Below, piece after piece: positions 1-6,758 of a DNA stretch of 7,779 nt (positions within the stretch are counted from its first letter, which is position 1; every line of letters begins with the position of its first letter). Position numbers and translations under genes: made by a program. The stretch covers positions 1 to 7,779 of the forward strand of contig CAKSXP010000082.1 of the NCBI GenBank assembly GCA_934515035.1. The letters are read 5' to 3'. The notes under the pieces are model-generated. The model was given only the letters and a program-made list of their open reading frames with translations, made no database searches and was not told where the DNA came from. The DNA is from an uncultured Oscillospiraceae bacterium. GTDB lineage: Bacteria > Bacillota > Clostridia > Oscillospirales > Oscillospiraceae.

Positions 1-2352
1 GATCTCGTTCAGCCAGCCGTAGAAGGTGGTGATGTCGGGAGTCACGGTGTCCATGTTGACGCGCTCAGTGGAGAAGATGATGGCGTTCTGGCGCTGATAG
101 ACAGGGATCTCAACGGCCCAGTCGATGATGATGTCGAGGCAGGCCTTGTACATCGCCTTGCGGTAGGTCTGATCGGTGGTCACGCGGGCGTCCATGATGA
201 GCTGGTCAAGCTCGGGGTCTGCGATGCAGTACTGGTAGTTGGAGCCGCCCTGGTTGGCGCCGCCAAGCGGGTTCTGGCCGTCTCCGGCAGTACCGGCGTT
301 GGCAACGTCGGAGTAATAGATCTGATACATGTCGGGATCAACGGTGGCGCCCCATGCAGCGGCCCAGATCGCAACTTCCTGAGCCTCAAGAGCGGTCCAG
401 AGCTCGGTGGAAACTGCAAGGTCCTTGATGATGAGGTTGATGCCTATCTCAGCGAAGGCATCCTTTGCCAGAGTCAGGATCATGAAAGAGGGGTGGTTGC
501 CCTTGCCGTCGGCAGGGATCCATGCTTCGTACTCGAGGGAAGCGCCTTCGGGAGCGGCAACAGCCTTGCCGTCCTCGATGGTGTAGCCGGCAGCCTCAAG
601 GTAACCGAGAGCTGCGACCTTGGCGGCCTCGTACTTGTCCTCGGCGGTCATGTCGGCGGTGTAGATGTCGCTGCCGTCAACTGCAGTGGAGAAAGCGACC
701 TTGTAGCCGTCGTCGGACGGACGCGGAGCAGCCCAGGAAGTATCGGAGATGGGGTAGTTGATGACGCTGGCGAGCTCGCCGTAGTAGGAGTCGATAGCAA
801 CGTCACGATAGACGGAAAGGATGGTGCCGAAGGCCTTGCGCAGGTCCTTGGAAGCATCGGAAGCACCGTCGTCGCCAACCTTCATAACGGTGGCGTTCAT
901 GCCGATGTAGCCGTAGCCGAGGTTGTTGACGAGGTCGGTGGTGACAACATCGCCGGTGAGCTCATCGTTGCCGTTGGCGGTGCCGATGGCTGCTGCGGTG
1001 TCCTTGCTCATGGAAGGATCGGTGATGTCGATGGTGCCGGTGGTAACGCCGTTGAGCTTGTCATCGTCGGTGGTGCACTCGAGGAAGTTGACGTACTTGG
1101 TCTTGGGTGCACCGAGGTAGTAGGAATCGTTGGCCTCATAGTTGATAACGCCGTTCTCAAACTTGATGAACTTGTAGGGGCCGGCGCCCATGGGCTGGGT
1201 GGTCTTTGCGCGGACGGAGCTCAGGTCGCCCTTGGGGAAGCCGAAGCTGTTGTTGTCGTAGTCATAGAGGGAAGCATCGCCGTAGTAGTGCATCGGGGCA
1301 ATGGAGATGCCGAGCTGATAGATAGCAACGGCGTCGACCTTGGTCATAACGACGCTCATGGAGTAGTCGCCGGTCTTCTGGATGCCCGCGATGTTGGGAG
1401 CGGACTCACCGGTGGTAACGCCCATGACGGGGTAGTTGTTGTAGACGTCGGCGTCCATCATGGATTCCAGAGAGTCGGAGTTGCCGACTTCGCCTTCCAT
1501 GGAGGACCAGGTCCAGCCATACTGGTTGCCGATCTCCATTGCGAAGTCCTCGACGGTCTCGGCCGTGCCGGAGAAGCCCCAGTTGCTGGAAGCGCCTGCA
1601 ACGTCGCCTTCCTCGTTGTAGCCGTTCTCGACGCAGTAGTCAACGATGCCCTGTGCGAAGGGAACGAGAGCGGTGTCAACAGCGTTCCAGAAAGCGGTCT
1701 GCTGCTCTTCGGTCCAGTTGGTGAAGTCGGTGTTGTCGCGGCCGGCAGCTGCAAGAGCCTTGGACAGGGTGGTCATGCCGGAACGATACTCTTCCATGCC
1801 GAGGATGGGCTGTGCATACAGGGTGCTGTTGCCCTCATAGGTGGGGTCGCAGAGAACGTACATGGAGAAGATGACGTCGTCGATGGTGAGAGGAGTGCCG
1901 TCGGAGAAGACGAGGTCCTCACGCAGGACGAAGTCGTAGTTAACGGTGCCGTCCTCGTTCTCGGTGATGGTCAGGTCGGCGGGTCCGTAATAGGTGTACG
2001 GAGTTCCGTTGTACTCAACGGTCTCGCCCTCAATACCCTTGAGGATGATGGCGCCGGTACGGTCGGAGCTGAGCAGGCCCAGCTGGGTCATGGCATAAGC
2101 GTCCTGGTCGTAAGCAGTCTCAGAGAAGAAGGGAGAGAACTTGCTGGAGAAGGGGCTGTATCCGACGACCAGCGGGGTGTCGGGGTCAGCAGCGGGCTCG
2201 TCGCTGGGTTCATCAGCGGGAGCTTCGGTGGGGTCTGCCGCAGGCGTCGGCTCGTCCGTGGGCTCTTCAGCGTTCTGGCCGCATCCGGCAAGAAGCGCGA
2301 AGCACATGGTAAGAGCAAGAAGCAGCGCGAGCAGTTTCTTTGCGTTTTTCAT
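1..2352 (-). CDS. Family 5 ABC transporter substrate-binding lipoprotein (partial, runs off the left edge)
   Basis: Extracytoplasmic lipoprotein that would capture oligopeptides or similar solutes for an ABC importer. The frame is open for 784 codons from the ATG at 2352 to base 1 without a stop. Residues 1-24 form a lipoprotein signal peptide: KK near the start, a Leu/Ala core, and lipobox L21-A22-G23-C24. An Asp/Glu/Pro/Thr-rich linker spans about 25-60. The SBP_bac_5 signature FSDGTPLTIDDVIFS lies at 149-163 and a second family motif, MGAGPY, at 388-393. The protein is much longer than the ~550 residues typical of OppA/DppA; residues about 186-325 look like extra sequence. The end ...FYGWLNEI resembles family C-termini, so probably only a few residues are missing. 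The start is fixed by AAAGGAGG at 2363-2370, 10 nt upstream. Codon use is strongly C-ending, suggesting high expression. The ligand cannot be told from sequence; no permease or ATPase gene is visible. Confidence 0.93.
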   Translation of the reverse strand, partial: MKNAKKLLALLLALTMCFALLAGCGQNAEEPTDEPTPAADPTEAPADEPSDEPAADPDTPLVVGYSPFSSKFSPFFSETAYDQDAYAMTQLGLLSSDRTGAIILKGIEGETVEYNGTPYTYYGPADLTITENEDGTVNYDFVLREDLVFSDGTPLTIDDVIFSMYVLCDPTYEGNSTLYAQPILGMEEYRSGMTTLSKALAAAGRDNTDFTNWTEEQQTAFWNAVDTALVPFAQGIVDYCVENGYNEEGDVAGASSNWGFSGTAETVEDFAMEIGNQYGWTWSSMEGEVGNSDSLESMMDADVYNNYPVMGVTTGESAPNIAGIQKTGDYSMSVVMTKVDAVAIYQLGISIAPMHYYGDASLYDYDNNSFGFPKGDLSSVRAKTTQPMGAGPYKFIKFENGVINYEANDSYYLGAPKTKYVNFLECTTDDDKLNGVTTGTIDITDPSMSKDTAAAIGTANGNDELTGDVVTTDLVNNLGYGYIGMNATVMKVGDDGASDASKDLRKAFGTILSVYRDVAIDSYYGELASVINYPISDTSWAAPRPSDDGYKVAFSTAVDGSDIYTADMTAEDKYEAAKVAALGYLEAAGYTIEDGKAVAAPEGASLEYEAWIPADGKGNHPSFMILTLAKDAFAEIGINLIIKDLAVSTELWTALEAQEVAIWAAAWGATVDPDMYQIYYSDVANAGTAGDGQNPLGGANQGGSNYQYCIADPELDQLIMDARVTTDQTYRKAMYKACLDIIIDWAVEIPVYQRQNAIIFSTERVNMDTVTPDITTFYGWLNEI

Positions 2353-2362
2353 GTTTGTGTAT

Positions 2363-2370
2363 CCTCCTTT
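2363..2370 (-). promoter_or_regulatory. Ribosome binding site of the binding-protein gene
   Basis: The minus strand reads AAAGGAGG, near-perfect for the 16S anti-Shine-Dalgarno, with a 10-nt spacer to the ATG at 2352. Confidence 0.85.
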
Positions 2371-2419
2371 TATACTTTGAACAGAAACGGGGTGTTCCCG
2401 GAGTTCACTGATGTTTTTT

Positions 2420-2510
2420 CCTCCGCGCGGCGGAGGGTTCGGTAAGGTCATATCATGCCTGCCGTGCAGGCATGAAAGGGAGCGGGCTCCCTTAGAGGTA
2501 CAGTGCTCTA
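2420..2510 (-). promoter_or_regulatory. Structured 5' leader with four hairpins upstream of the binding-protein gene
   Basis: Between the inferred transcript start (~2517) and the ribosome binding site lie four inverted repeats. In order from the promoter: 2493-2510 (5-bp TAGAG/CTCTA arms, 8-nt loop); 2476-2493 (AAGGGAGC-GG-GCTCCCTT); 2453-2475 (10-bp perfect arms around CGT); and 2420-2436 (CCTCCGC-GCG-GCGGAGG). None is followed by a U-run in the minus-strand RNA, so they do not look like intrinsic terminators. They could stabilise the mRNA, bind a protein or form an unrecognised cis-regulatory RNA. I do not recognise a known riboswitch or T-box here. The first two arms share base 2493, so they may be alternative folds. 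Confidence 0.6.
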
Positions 2511-2523
2511 GACTATCATTCCT

Positions 2524-2552
2524 ATTATAATAGCATGCAGGGAAAAAATAAA
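2524..2552 (-). promoter_or_regulatory. Promoter of the binding-protein gene
   Basis: The minus strand has a perfect -10 TATAAT at 2529-2524. A weak -35, TTTATT, lies at 2552-2547 with a 17-bp spacer. Transcription would start near 2517 and give a leader of about 165 nt. The -10 lies within a palindromic TATTATAATA, so it also reads as a -10 on the plus strand, but no plus-strand gene follows. The -35 overlaps the T-run of the preceding gene's terminator. Confidence 0.6.
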
Positions 2553-2571
2553 GTAAAAAAATATTACTTTA
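2543..2571 (-). terminator. Probable A/T-rich intrinsic terminator after the membrane-protein gene
   Basis: The minus strand shows an 8-bp stem TAAAGTAA/TTACTTTA (2571-2564 with 2556-2549), a 7-nt loop, then six Ts at 2548-2543. It begins 15 nt after the stop codon at 2586. The stem is weak because it is nearly all A/T, so read-through into the downstream gene is plausible. Confidence 0.5.
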
Positions 2572-2585
2572 GGGCAAAAAATTGC

Positions 2586-3131
2586 TCATTTTTGTTTTTT
2601 CTGCCACTCGAGACCCTTTATGCGGCGCCGCAGAAGCAGCGCAAGGCCCGCGCACGCGAGTTTCAGCGCCAGATATGCTATCGACGCGGCGGTTTTTCCG
2701 CCGAAGCCGTGCAGCAGGAGGTATATTCCCTCGCCCAGCGTCCCAAGCCCCGCGGCGGCGGCGCAGGCCGCCGCGCGTCCGGGCATTTTGGGGATCGTCG
2801 CATCCCGGATATATTCGGGCAGCGGCTCGCCTCCCGTGGTCAGCTGCGCCAGCGCCCAGATGAAGCTGCCGGCGAAAGCCACCTCCAGCACATACGGAAG
2901 CAGAACGTAAATGCAGTTTCCGGCTCCGTTCGCGCTCAGGCAGCCGCTCACGACCGAGGCCGCGGCACAGGCCGCCGCAAGCGACCATAGCTCAGTCAGG
3001 GCGCGCGCCCTTGTTTTGCCTTTATTTAAATAGGTATAATATTCGCCGTCGTACACATATTCGCCCGAGGCGCTCCGGTGGAAATCGTCAAGATAGGCCC
3101 GGCGCCCGGCGCGTTTTTTCTTTTCGGCCAC
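2586..3131 (-). CDS. Four-helix integral membrane protein of unknown function
   Basis: A 181-residue protein I do not recognise. A basic N-terminus (KKK and RR within residues 4-11) and a Tyr-rich stretch (25-34) precede four hydrophobic segments at about 44-64, 73-98, 117-141 and 147-167. The C-terminus is basic (RRRIK, then KKQK), as expected for a cytoplasmic end. No catalytic or binding motif is apparent. The start is GTG at 3131, only 3 nt after the TAA of the M3 peptidase gene. With no strong ribosome binding site of its own, translation is probably coupled to that gene, and the two should share one mRNA. Many Ala, Gly and Cys residues lie in the helices. It might serve peptide handling or the membrane environment of its partner, but nothing in the sequence shows this. 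Confidence 0.8.
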   Translation of the reverse strand: MAEKKKRAGRRAYLDDFHRSASGEYVYDGEYYTYLNKGKTRARALTELWSLAAACAAASVVSGCLSANGAGNCIYVLLPYVLEVAFAGSFIWALAQLTTGGEPLPEYIRDATIPKMPGRAAACAAAAGLGTLGEGIYLLLHGFGGKTAASIAYLALKLACAGLALLLRRRIKGLEWQKKQK

Positions 3132-3134
3132 GGT

Positions 3135-4838
3135 TTACTCTATTCCCGTCAGGTCATAGCCGTCGAGCCATTTTTCCGCCTTTTCGCACACGCCGCGAAG
3201 CGTGCTCTCTTCAAACGGGCTGTCAAGTCCGGCTTTCTTCAGAAGCGCGGTGAATGTGCGACTGCCGCCCTGTCTGGTATAGGCCATATAGTGCTGCCAT
3301 GCGTTTTCGGTGTTCTCCTGGATAAGCGCCCAGAACTGGAGCGAAACGGTCTGTGCAAGGCAATAGTCGATATAGTAGAACGGGCTGGAATAGATGTGGT
3401 GCTGTCTCTGCCAGCCCTCTCCCTCGGAATAGAAGGGGATCTCGCCGTCGAGCTTCATCCACGGCATGTAAACGCCCAGAAGCTCCTTCCAGACGGCGTG
3501 GCGCTCCTTCGGCGTCAGCTCCGGCTTTTCATAGACGACATGCTGGAAGTGATCGACCATGGTGCCATAGGGGATAAAGGTCAGCGCAGCGGCCAGATGA
3601 CTGTAGCGGAACTTGCGCGCATCCTTTCCGAAGAAGCCCTCCGCCCACGGCCACGCGAAGAACTCCATGCTCATGGAGTGGACCTCGCAGGCCTCGAGAC
3701 TGGGCCAGATGTATTCCATCGGGACGCGGTCGCGGTTCGTCCATGCCTCGAAGGCGTGTCCCGCCTCGTGCGTCACGACCTCGACGTCGCCCTGGGTGCC
3801 GTTGAAGTTTGCAAAGATGAAGGGCACGCGGTATTCCTGAAGGCTGGTGCAGTAGCCGCCCGACTGTTTCCCCTCCGTCGAGAGGACGTCCAGCAGCTCG
3901 TTATCGAGCATCGTGCGGAAGAAAACGCTCGTTTCGGGCGAAAGCTCGTCATAGAACCTGCGGCCCATCTCAAGAATATCCTGCGGCGTTCCGACGGGGC
4001 GCGGATTTCCGCTGCGGAACTCCAGCGCGTTGTCGGCAAAGCTCATCGGATAGGTCTTGCCGAGGCGCTCGGCCTGTTTGCGGTATACCTTGTCCGCAAC
4101 GGGAACAAGATATTTCTGCACGGCAAGACGGAAAGCCTCGACGTCCGTCTTGGTGTAGCAGTTGCGGTCCATGCGGTAATAGCCGAGCTGCGTATATCCG
4201 TCGTAGCCGAGCTTGCGGCCCATCGCATCGCGCAGGTGCACGAGCTTGTCATATATATCGTCGAGCTTTTCCTGATTATCCTTGTACCACTGCCCCTCCG
4301 CCTTCCATGCGGCGAGGCGGCGCGCATCGTCGGGATCGCTCTTGTATGGCGTGAGCTGGGAAAGCGTATAGACCCCGCCCTCAAAGGGGATCTGGGCCGA
4401 CGCCAGAAGCTTTTCATACTCCTGCGTAAGCTCGTTTTCCTGCTGCATCTCGGGGATTATCTCCGGCGAAAAGCTCTTGAGCGCGATCTCGGCGTTCACG
4501 AACATCAGATCGCCGAACTCCGCCTCGAACTCGCTGCGGAAGCGGCTTTCGAGCATGGCGCGCGTCCAGTTCTGCACATACTCCTCAAGCTCCGGCGACT
4601 TTCCGTTCCAGAACTTCATTTCCGCGTCGTAAAACTCGTCGCGCGTGTCGATGGAGTGGCGGATGCTCGCCAGTGTTGACATTGTATAAAGATGCCTGAG
4701 CATCTCTTCTTTTTTCAGAAACAGAGCTCTCGCCGCGTCGTAGCTTTCCGCGTTTTCAAGCGCCTGCGTAAGCTCCTCAAGCCCGGACTCGACCTTGTCA
4801 ACGTCGGGGCGTTCATAGGGCATCTGCGAAAACTTCAT
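3135..4838 (-). CDS. M3-family zinc oligoendopeptidase
   Basis: Cytoplasmic metallopeptidase that cleaves short peptides, likely those imported by oligopeptide transporters. It has 567 residues, the usual size for the M3 branch of oligoendopeptidases related to but distinct from PepF. The zinc motif HEAGH is at 357-361, with E358 as catalytic base. The third ligand is E385 in the EVHSMSME segment, correctly spaced. Downstream, the region around 480-493 (HHIYSSPFYYIDY) matches the conserved His/Tyr-rich substrate-binding segment of the family, and the N-terminal half is helical as expected. The start is ATG 4838, because GGAGG lies 7 nt upstream (4850-4846). A longer frame from 4883 has no ribosome binding site and would begin only ~11 nt after the predicted transcript start. 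No signal peptide. It is the first gene of a two-gene operon with the membrane protein; all catalytic residues are present. Confidence 0.95.
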   Translation of the reverse strand: MKFSQMPYERPDVDKVESGLEELTQALENAESYDAARALFLKKEEMLRHLYTMSTLASIRHSIDTRDEFYDAEMKFWNGKSPELEEYVQNWTRAMLESRFRSEFEAEFGDLMFVNAEIALKSFSPEIIPEMQQENELTQEYEKLLASAQIPFEGGVYTLSQLTPYKSDPDDARRLAAWKAEGQWYKDNQEKLDDIYDKLVHLRDAMGRKLGYDGYTQLGYYRMDRNCYTKTDVEAFRLAVQKYLVPVADKVYRKQAERLGKTYPMSFADNALEFRSGNPRPVGTPQDILEMGRRFYDELSPETSVFFRTMLDNELLDVLSTEGKQSGGYCTSLQEYRVPFIFANFNGTQGDVEVVTHEAGHAFEAWTNRDRVPMEYIWPSLEACEVHSMSMEFFAWPWAEGFFGKDARKFRYSHLAAALTFIPYGTMVDHFQHVVYEKPELTPKERHAVWKELLGVYMPWMKLDGEIPFYSEGEGWQRQHHIYSSPFYYIDYCLAQTVSLQFWALIQENTENAWQHYMAYTRQGGSRTFTALLKKAGLDSPFEESTLRGVCEKAEKWLDGYDLTGIE

Positions 4839-4845
4839 TATATTT

Positions 4846-4850
4846 CCTCC
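4846..4850 (-). promoter_or_regulatory. Ribosome binding site that sets the M3 peptidase start
   Basis: GGAGG on the minus strand with a 7-nt spacer to ATG 4838. It decides against the longer in-frame start at 4883. Confidence 0.85.
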
Positions 4851-4861
4851 GACAAAAGTCA

Positions 4862-4879
4862 TTGCGGCTTCCGCCGCAA
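4862..4879 (-). promoter_or_regulatory. Hairpin with GNRA-type loop in the M3 peptidase leader
   Basis: The minus-strand RNA forms TTGCGGC-GGAA-GCCGCAA: a 7-bp stem closed by a GGAA loop, inside the ~56-nt leader and 12 nt upstream of the GGAGG. It could stabilise the 5' end. No terminator run follows. Confidence 0.45.
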
Positions 4880-4900
4880 ACATTGTTCCATCTGTGAAAG

Positions 4901-4929
4901 ACTATACCATGAATTCGCCCGGAACTCAA
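4901..4929 (-). promoter_or_regulatory. Promoter of the M3 peptidase operon
   Basis: Minus strand -35 TTGAGT (4929-4924), 17-bp spacer, -10 TATAGT (4906-4901). This matches the housekeeping consensus at 10 of 12 positions. Predicted transcript start is near 4894. Confidence 0.75.
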
Positions 4930-5101
4930 TATTAATAAACGCAAAACTATTCGGCTTTGTGAGAAAATTTCCACCCCCGGCGGACGCCGCAACGGTCATT
5001 TTGCACAGTTTCCCGCCGGACACGTACATTTATTCCCTTTTGCCGCGCTCCGGACGCGCCTGTTTCTGTGGAATATGGCGCTTCGCGCAGCAGGCGCTCA
5101 G
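4930..5101. other. Intergenic stretch with nothing recognised
   Basis: About 170 bases between the M3 promoter and the crotonase terminator. Frames that cross it have no ribosome binding site and no protein-like composition I recognise. A few G/C-rich short repeats are present but no clear element. Confidence 0.5.
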
Positions 5102-5143
5102 TTATAAAAAAACAGGATGCATAAGCATCCTGTTTTTTTATAA
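5102..5143 (-). terminator. Strong intrinsic terminator after the crotonase gene
   Basis: A perfect inverted repeat with 19-bp arms (5102-5120 and 5125-5143) around the loop ATAA. The core is CAGGATGC/GCATCCTG, flanked by seven As and seven Ts, so it works for minus-strand transcripts and would also stop plus-strand ones. It begins about 20 nt after the crotonase stop codon. Confidence 0.93.
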
Positions 5144-5164
5144 TGTTTACGTTTCGGAAGGTGC

Positions 5165-6253
5165 TCAGCAGATAACGTCTTCCTCGATGTACTTGCCGAT
5201 GCGGGGCTTGACAACCTTGCCCTTCTTCTCGGCTTCCATAACGGCCTTTGCGTTGGCAACGGCGCTCTCCCAGTAGAACTGGTCGTGCGGAGACTGCTCG
5301 GTGCGGGTGTTCCACATCTCGGCTGCGAAGGAACCGCGGAGCTCCTTGGCGACGTCTTCCTTCCAAGGCATACGGATGATCTGGGTGGTGAGGTGACGGG
5401 TCTGACGGGTGGAGGAGTGCATGATGAGCTCGGCAATCTCCCAAGCGCGCTTGTAGCAGCTCTCGAGGTCGGGGAGGATCTCGTTGATCATGCCCCATGC
5501 AAGAGCCTTGCGGGCGGTGATGATCTCGCCGGTCAGCTCAGCATAAGCAAATCTCTTGCGGCCCATGAGGTTACGCCATGCGATCTGGACGCCGTCGCCG
5601 GGAACCATGTTGAGGCGGAAGTGCTGCTCGACGGTCCATGCATCCTCGGTGGCGAGGGTGATGTCGCAGAGGAGGAACAGGTCGCTGTGGAAGGTGCCGC
5701 CGTTCCAGATGCCGATGGTGGGGATGTCAAGGCCGGAGATCTCAGCCTCGATGTCATGAGTACCGTCATGATACTGATGATCGAAGAGGGTCCAGTCGTA
5801 GTTGGTGTCCCACTCGCTCATGGGCAGGAAGGGCTTGCTGGTGTCGCGGTAGCAATCCTGGGGGCCAAGGCCTTCGAAGAAGTTGGGTCCCGAGGAACCG
5901 AAGATCAGGATCTGAGCGTCACGGTCGTCGCCGACATACTGGAACAGCTTGTGGACGAAAGCGTGAGGAGTGGTGCCCCACATGAGGCCGTGGTCCTCGG
6001 TATGGGCGCGGGCTTCGATGATGCCGTCCTTGCGGGTGAGCCAGAAAACGGGCTCGAGGATCTTCTTATACTCCTCGAAGGTGTACTCGGGGGGCAGGAT
6101 CCAGTTGGACTCGGGCATAACGGGACGACGGTCGCCGTCGGTCACGGTGAAAGTGGGAACCCATTCGTCGATCTGATCTCTGGTAGCGCCCTTCCACTGA
6201 TCGGACAGGTGGGCATAGCTCATTTCAGGTCTCTTTGCAGATCTTTCAGCCAT
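5165..6253 (-). CDS. Crotonase-fold protein resembling 6-oxocamphor hydrolase-type C-C (beta-diketone) hydrolases
   Basis: A 362-residue enoyl-CoA hydratase/isomerase superfamily protein. An N-terminal extension of about 70-80 residues precedes the crotonase core (about 78-320). By manual alignment with the remembered sequence of Rhodococcus 6-oxocamphor hydrolase (CamK), the four catalytic residues match: H122 to H189 (NGGTFH), H145 to H211 (EQHF), D154 to D220 (MVPGDG) and E244 to E312 (AAEMW). The segments HTEDHGLMW (84-92) and LTGEIITARKAL (240-251) also align. Those enzymes open non-CoA 1,3-diketones by a retro-Claisen reaction in the cytoplasm. The true substrate here is unknown; a CoA-ester hydratase or hydrolase is the main alternative. 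Start ATG 6253 has AAAGGAGT 10 nt upstream. It lies 78 nt after the VOC gene, probably in one operon. C-ending codon bias suggests high expression. Confidence 0.85.
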   Translation of the reverse strand: MAERSAKRPEMSYAHLSDQWKGATRDQIDEWVPTFTVTDGDRRPVMPESNWILPPEYTFEEYKKILEPVFWLTRKDGIIEARAHTEDHGLMWGTTPHAFVHKLFQYVGDDRDAQILIFGSSGPNFFEGLGPQDCYRDTSKPFLPMSEWDTNYDWTLFDHQYHDGTHDIEAEISGLDIPTIGIWNGGTFHSDLFLLCDITLATEDAWTVEQHFRLNMVPGDGVQIAWRNLMGRKRFAYAELTGEIITARKALAWGMINEILPDLESCYKRAWEIAELIMHSSTRQTRHLTTQIIRMPWKEDVAKELRGSFAAEMWNTRTEQSPHDQFYWESAVANAKAVMEAEKKGKVVKPRIGKYIEEDVIC

Positions 6254-6281
6254 TGTAAATTAACTCCTTTTTAAGTGATAA

Positions 6282-6302
6282 AATACGGCAAAAGCCGATA
6301 TT
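6282..6302 (-). promoter_or_regulatory. Small hairpin between the VOC and crotonase genes
   Basis: The minus-strand RNA pairs AATA(U)CGGC with GCCGUAUU around a UUUU loop: 8 bp with one bulge. It lies in the 78-nt intercistronic gap upstream of the crotonase ribosome binding site and is followed by a short, broken T-run. It could set the ratio of the two products by processing or partial termination. Confidence 0.4.
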
Positions 6303-6331
6303 TACGTTTTTTTCTTCCGCGATGGTCGGAA

Positions 6332-6721
6332 TCAGTCCTCCATCTCGGTGATCTCGAAAACGAGGCCGCCGGTGGACTTGGGGTGGGTGAAGATGACGGG
6401 CTGGCCCTGGCCAAGGACCTTAACGCCGGTCTCGGTGAGGTGCTCGCCCTCGGCATTGACGTCGTCGGTCAGCCAGGACAGGTGATGGAATCCTTCGCCG
6501 TTGTTGGCAAGGAACTTGGAGATGGTGCTCTCCTCGGTGCCCCAGGGCTCCATGAGCTCTATGAAGGTATCGCCGATCTGAACCAGAGTAGAGGTCTGGC
6601 CGATGGGCTCGAAGGTCTTGCGCTCGCGGACCTCGACGGCTCCGAACTGCTTGGACCAGCGTGCCATGGTCTCGTCGATGCTCTTAACGGCAATGCCAAC
6701 GTGCTTGAGTTTTTTCAGCAT
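6332..6721 (-). CDS. VOC-superfamily protein, methylmalonyl-CoA epimerase/glyoxalase-like
   Basis: A 129-residue single-unit vicinal-oxygen-chelate protein: two beta-alpha-beta-beta-beta modules binding one divalent metal. The expected ligands are all present: H7 (KHVGIAV), E55 (FIELMEP), H80 or H79 (GFHHLSW, before a DD turn) and E123 (LVFEI). The size and the HH motif fit methylmalonyl-CoA epimerases, but neighbouring VOC families (dioxygenases, glyoxalases, isomerases) share these residues. No mutase or carboxylase genes are adjacent to support propionyl metabolism. The start is ATG 6721, because AAGGAGG lies 11 nt upstream and the predicted transcript starts near 6752; a longer frame from 6781 would begin inside the promoter. 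It is the first gene of an operon with the crotonase-fold hydrolase, so it probably acts on the same substrate or on its product. Confidence 0.85.
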   Translation of the reverse strand: MLKKLKHVGIAVKSIDETMARWSKQFGAVEVRERKTFEPIGQTSTLVQIGDTFIELMEPWGTEESTISKFLANNGEGFHHLSWLTDDVNAEGEHLTETGVKVLGQGQPVIFTHPKSTGGLVFEITEMED

Positions 6722-6732
6722 ATCGTGAGTAT

Positions 6733-6739
6733 CCTCCTT
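6733..6739 (-). promoter_or_regulatory. Ribosome binding site that sets the VOC gene start
   Basis: AAGGAGG on the minus strand, 11 nt upstream of ATG 6721. It supports this start over the in-frame ATG at 6781. Confidence 0.85.
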
Positions 6740-6758
6740 ATTGTCACTTACGACTAAG

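Noticed and set aside
2420..2436. A terminator in the binding-protein leader
   Set aside because: On the minus strand the G/C hairpin is followed by As, not Ts. On the plus strand the Ts precede it.
493..2445. A 650-codon plus-strand open frame
   Set aside because: It is antisense to the binding-protein gene. Its Val/Gly/Asp-rich low-complexity translation is what the C-ending codon bias of the real gene produces, and it has no ribosome binding site.
2524..2533. A plus-strand promoter from the palindromic TATTATAATA
   Set aside because: There is no acceptable -35 at 16-18 bp on the plus strand and no plus-strand gene downstream.
3078..4679. A 533-codon plus-strand open frame
   Set aside because: Antisense to the M3 peptidase gene, whose HEAGH motif and full family match show the coding strand.
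4839..4883. An N-terminal extension of the M3 peptidase from ATG 4883
   Set aside because: It would begin about 11 nt after the predicted transcript start, has no ribosome binding site and runs through the leader hairpin. ATG 4838 has a perfect GGAGG.
5285..6274. A 329-codon plus-strand open frame
   Set aside because: Antisense to the crotonase-fold gene, which has clear family motifs. The plus-strand product is low-complexity.
6275..6757. A 160-codon plus-strand open frame
   Set aside because: Antisense to the VOC gene with its four metal ligands. It is another codon-bias artefact.
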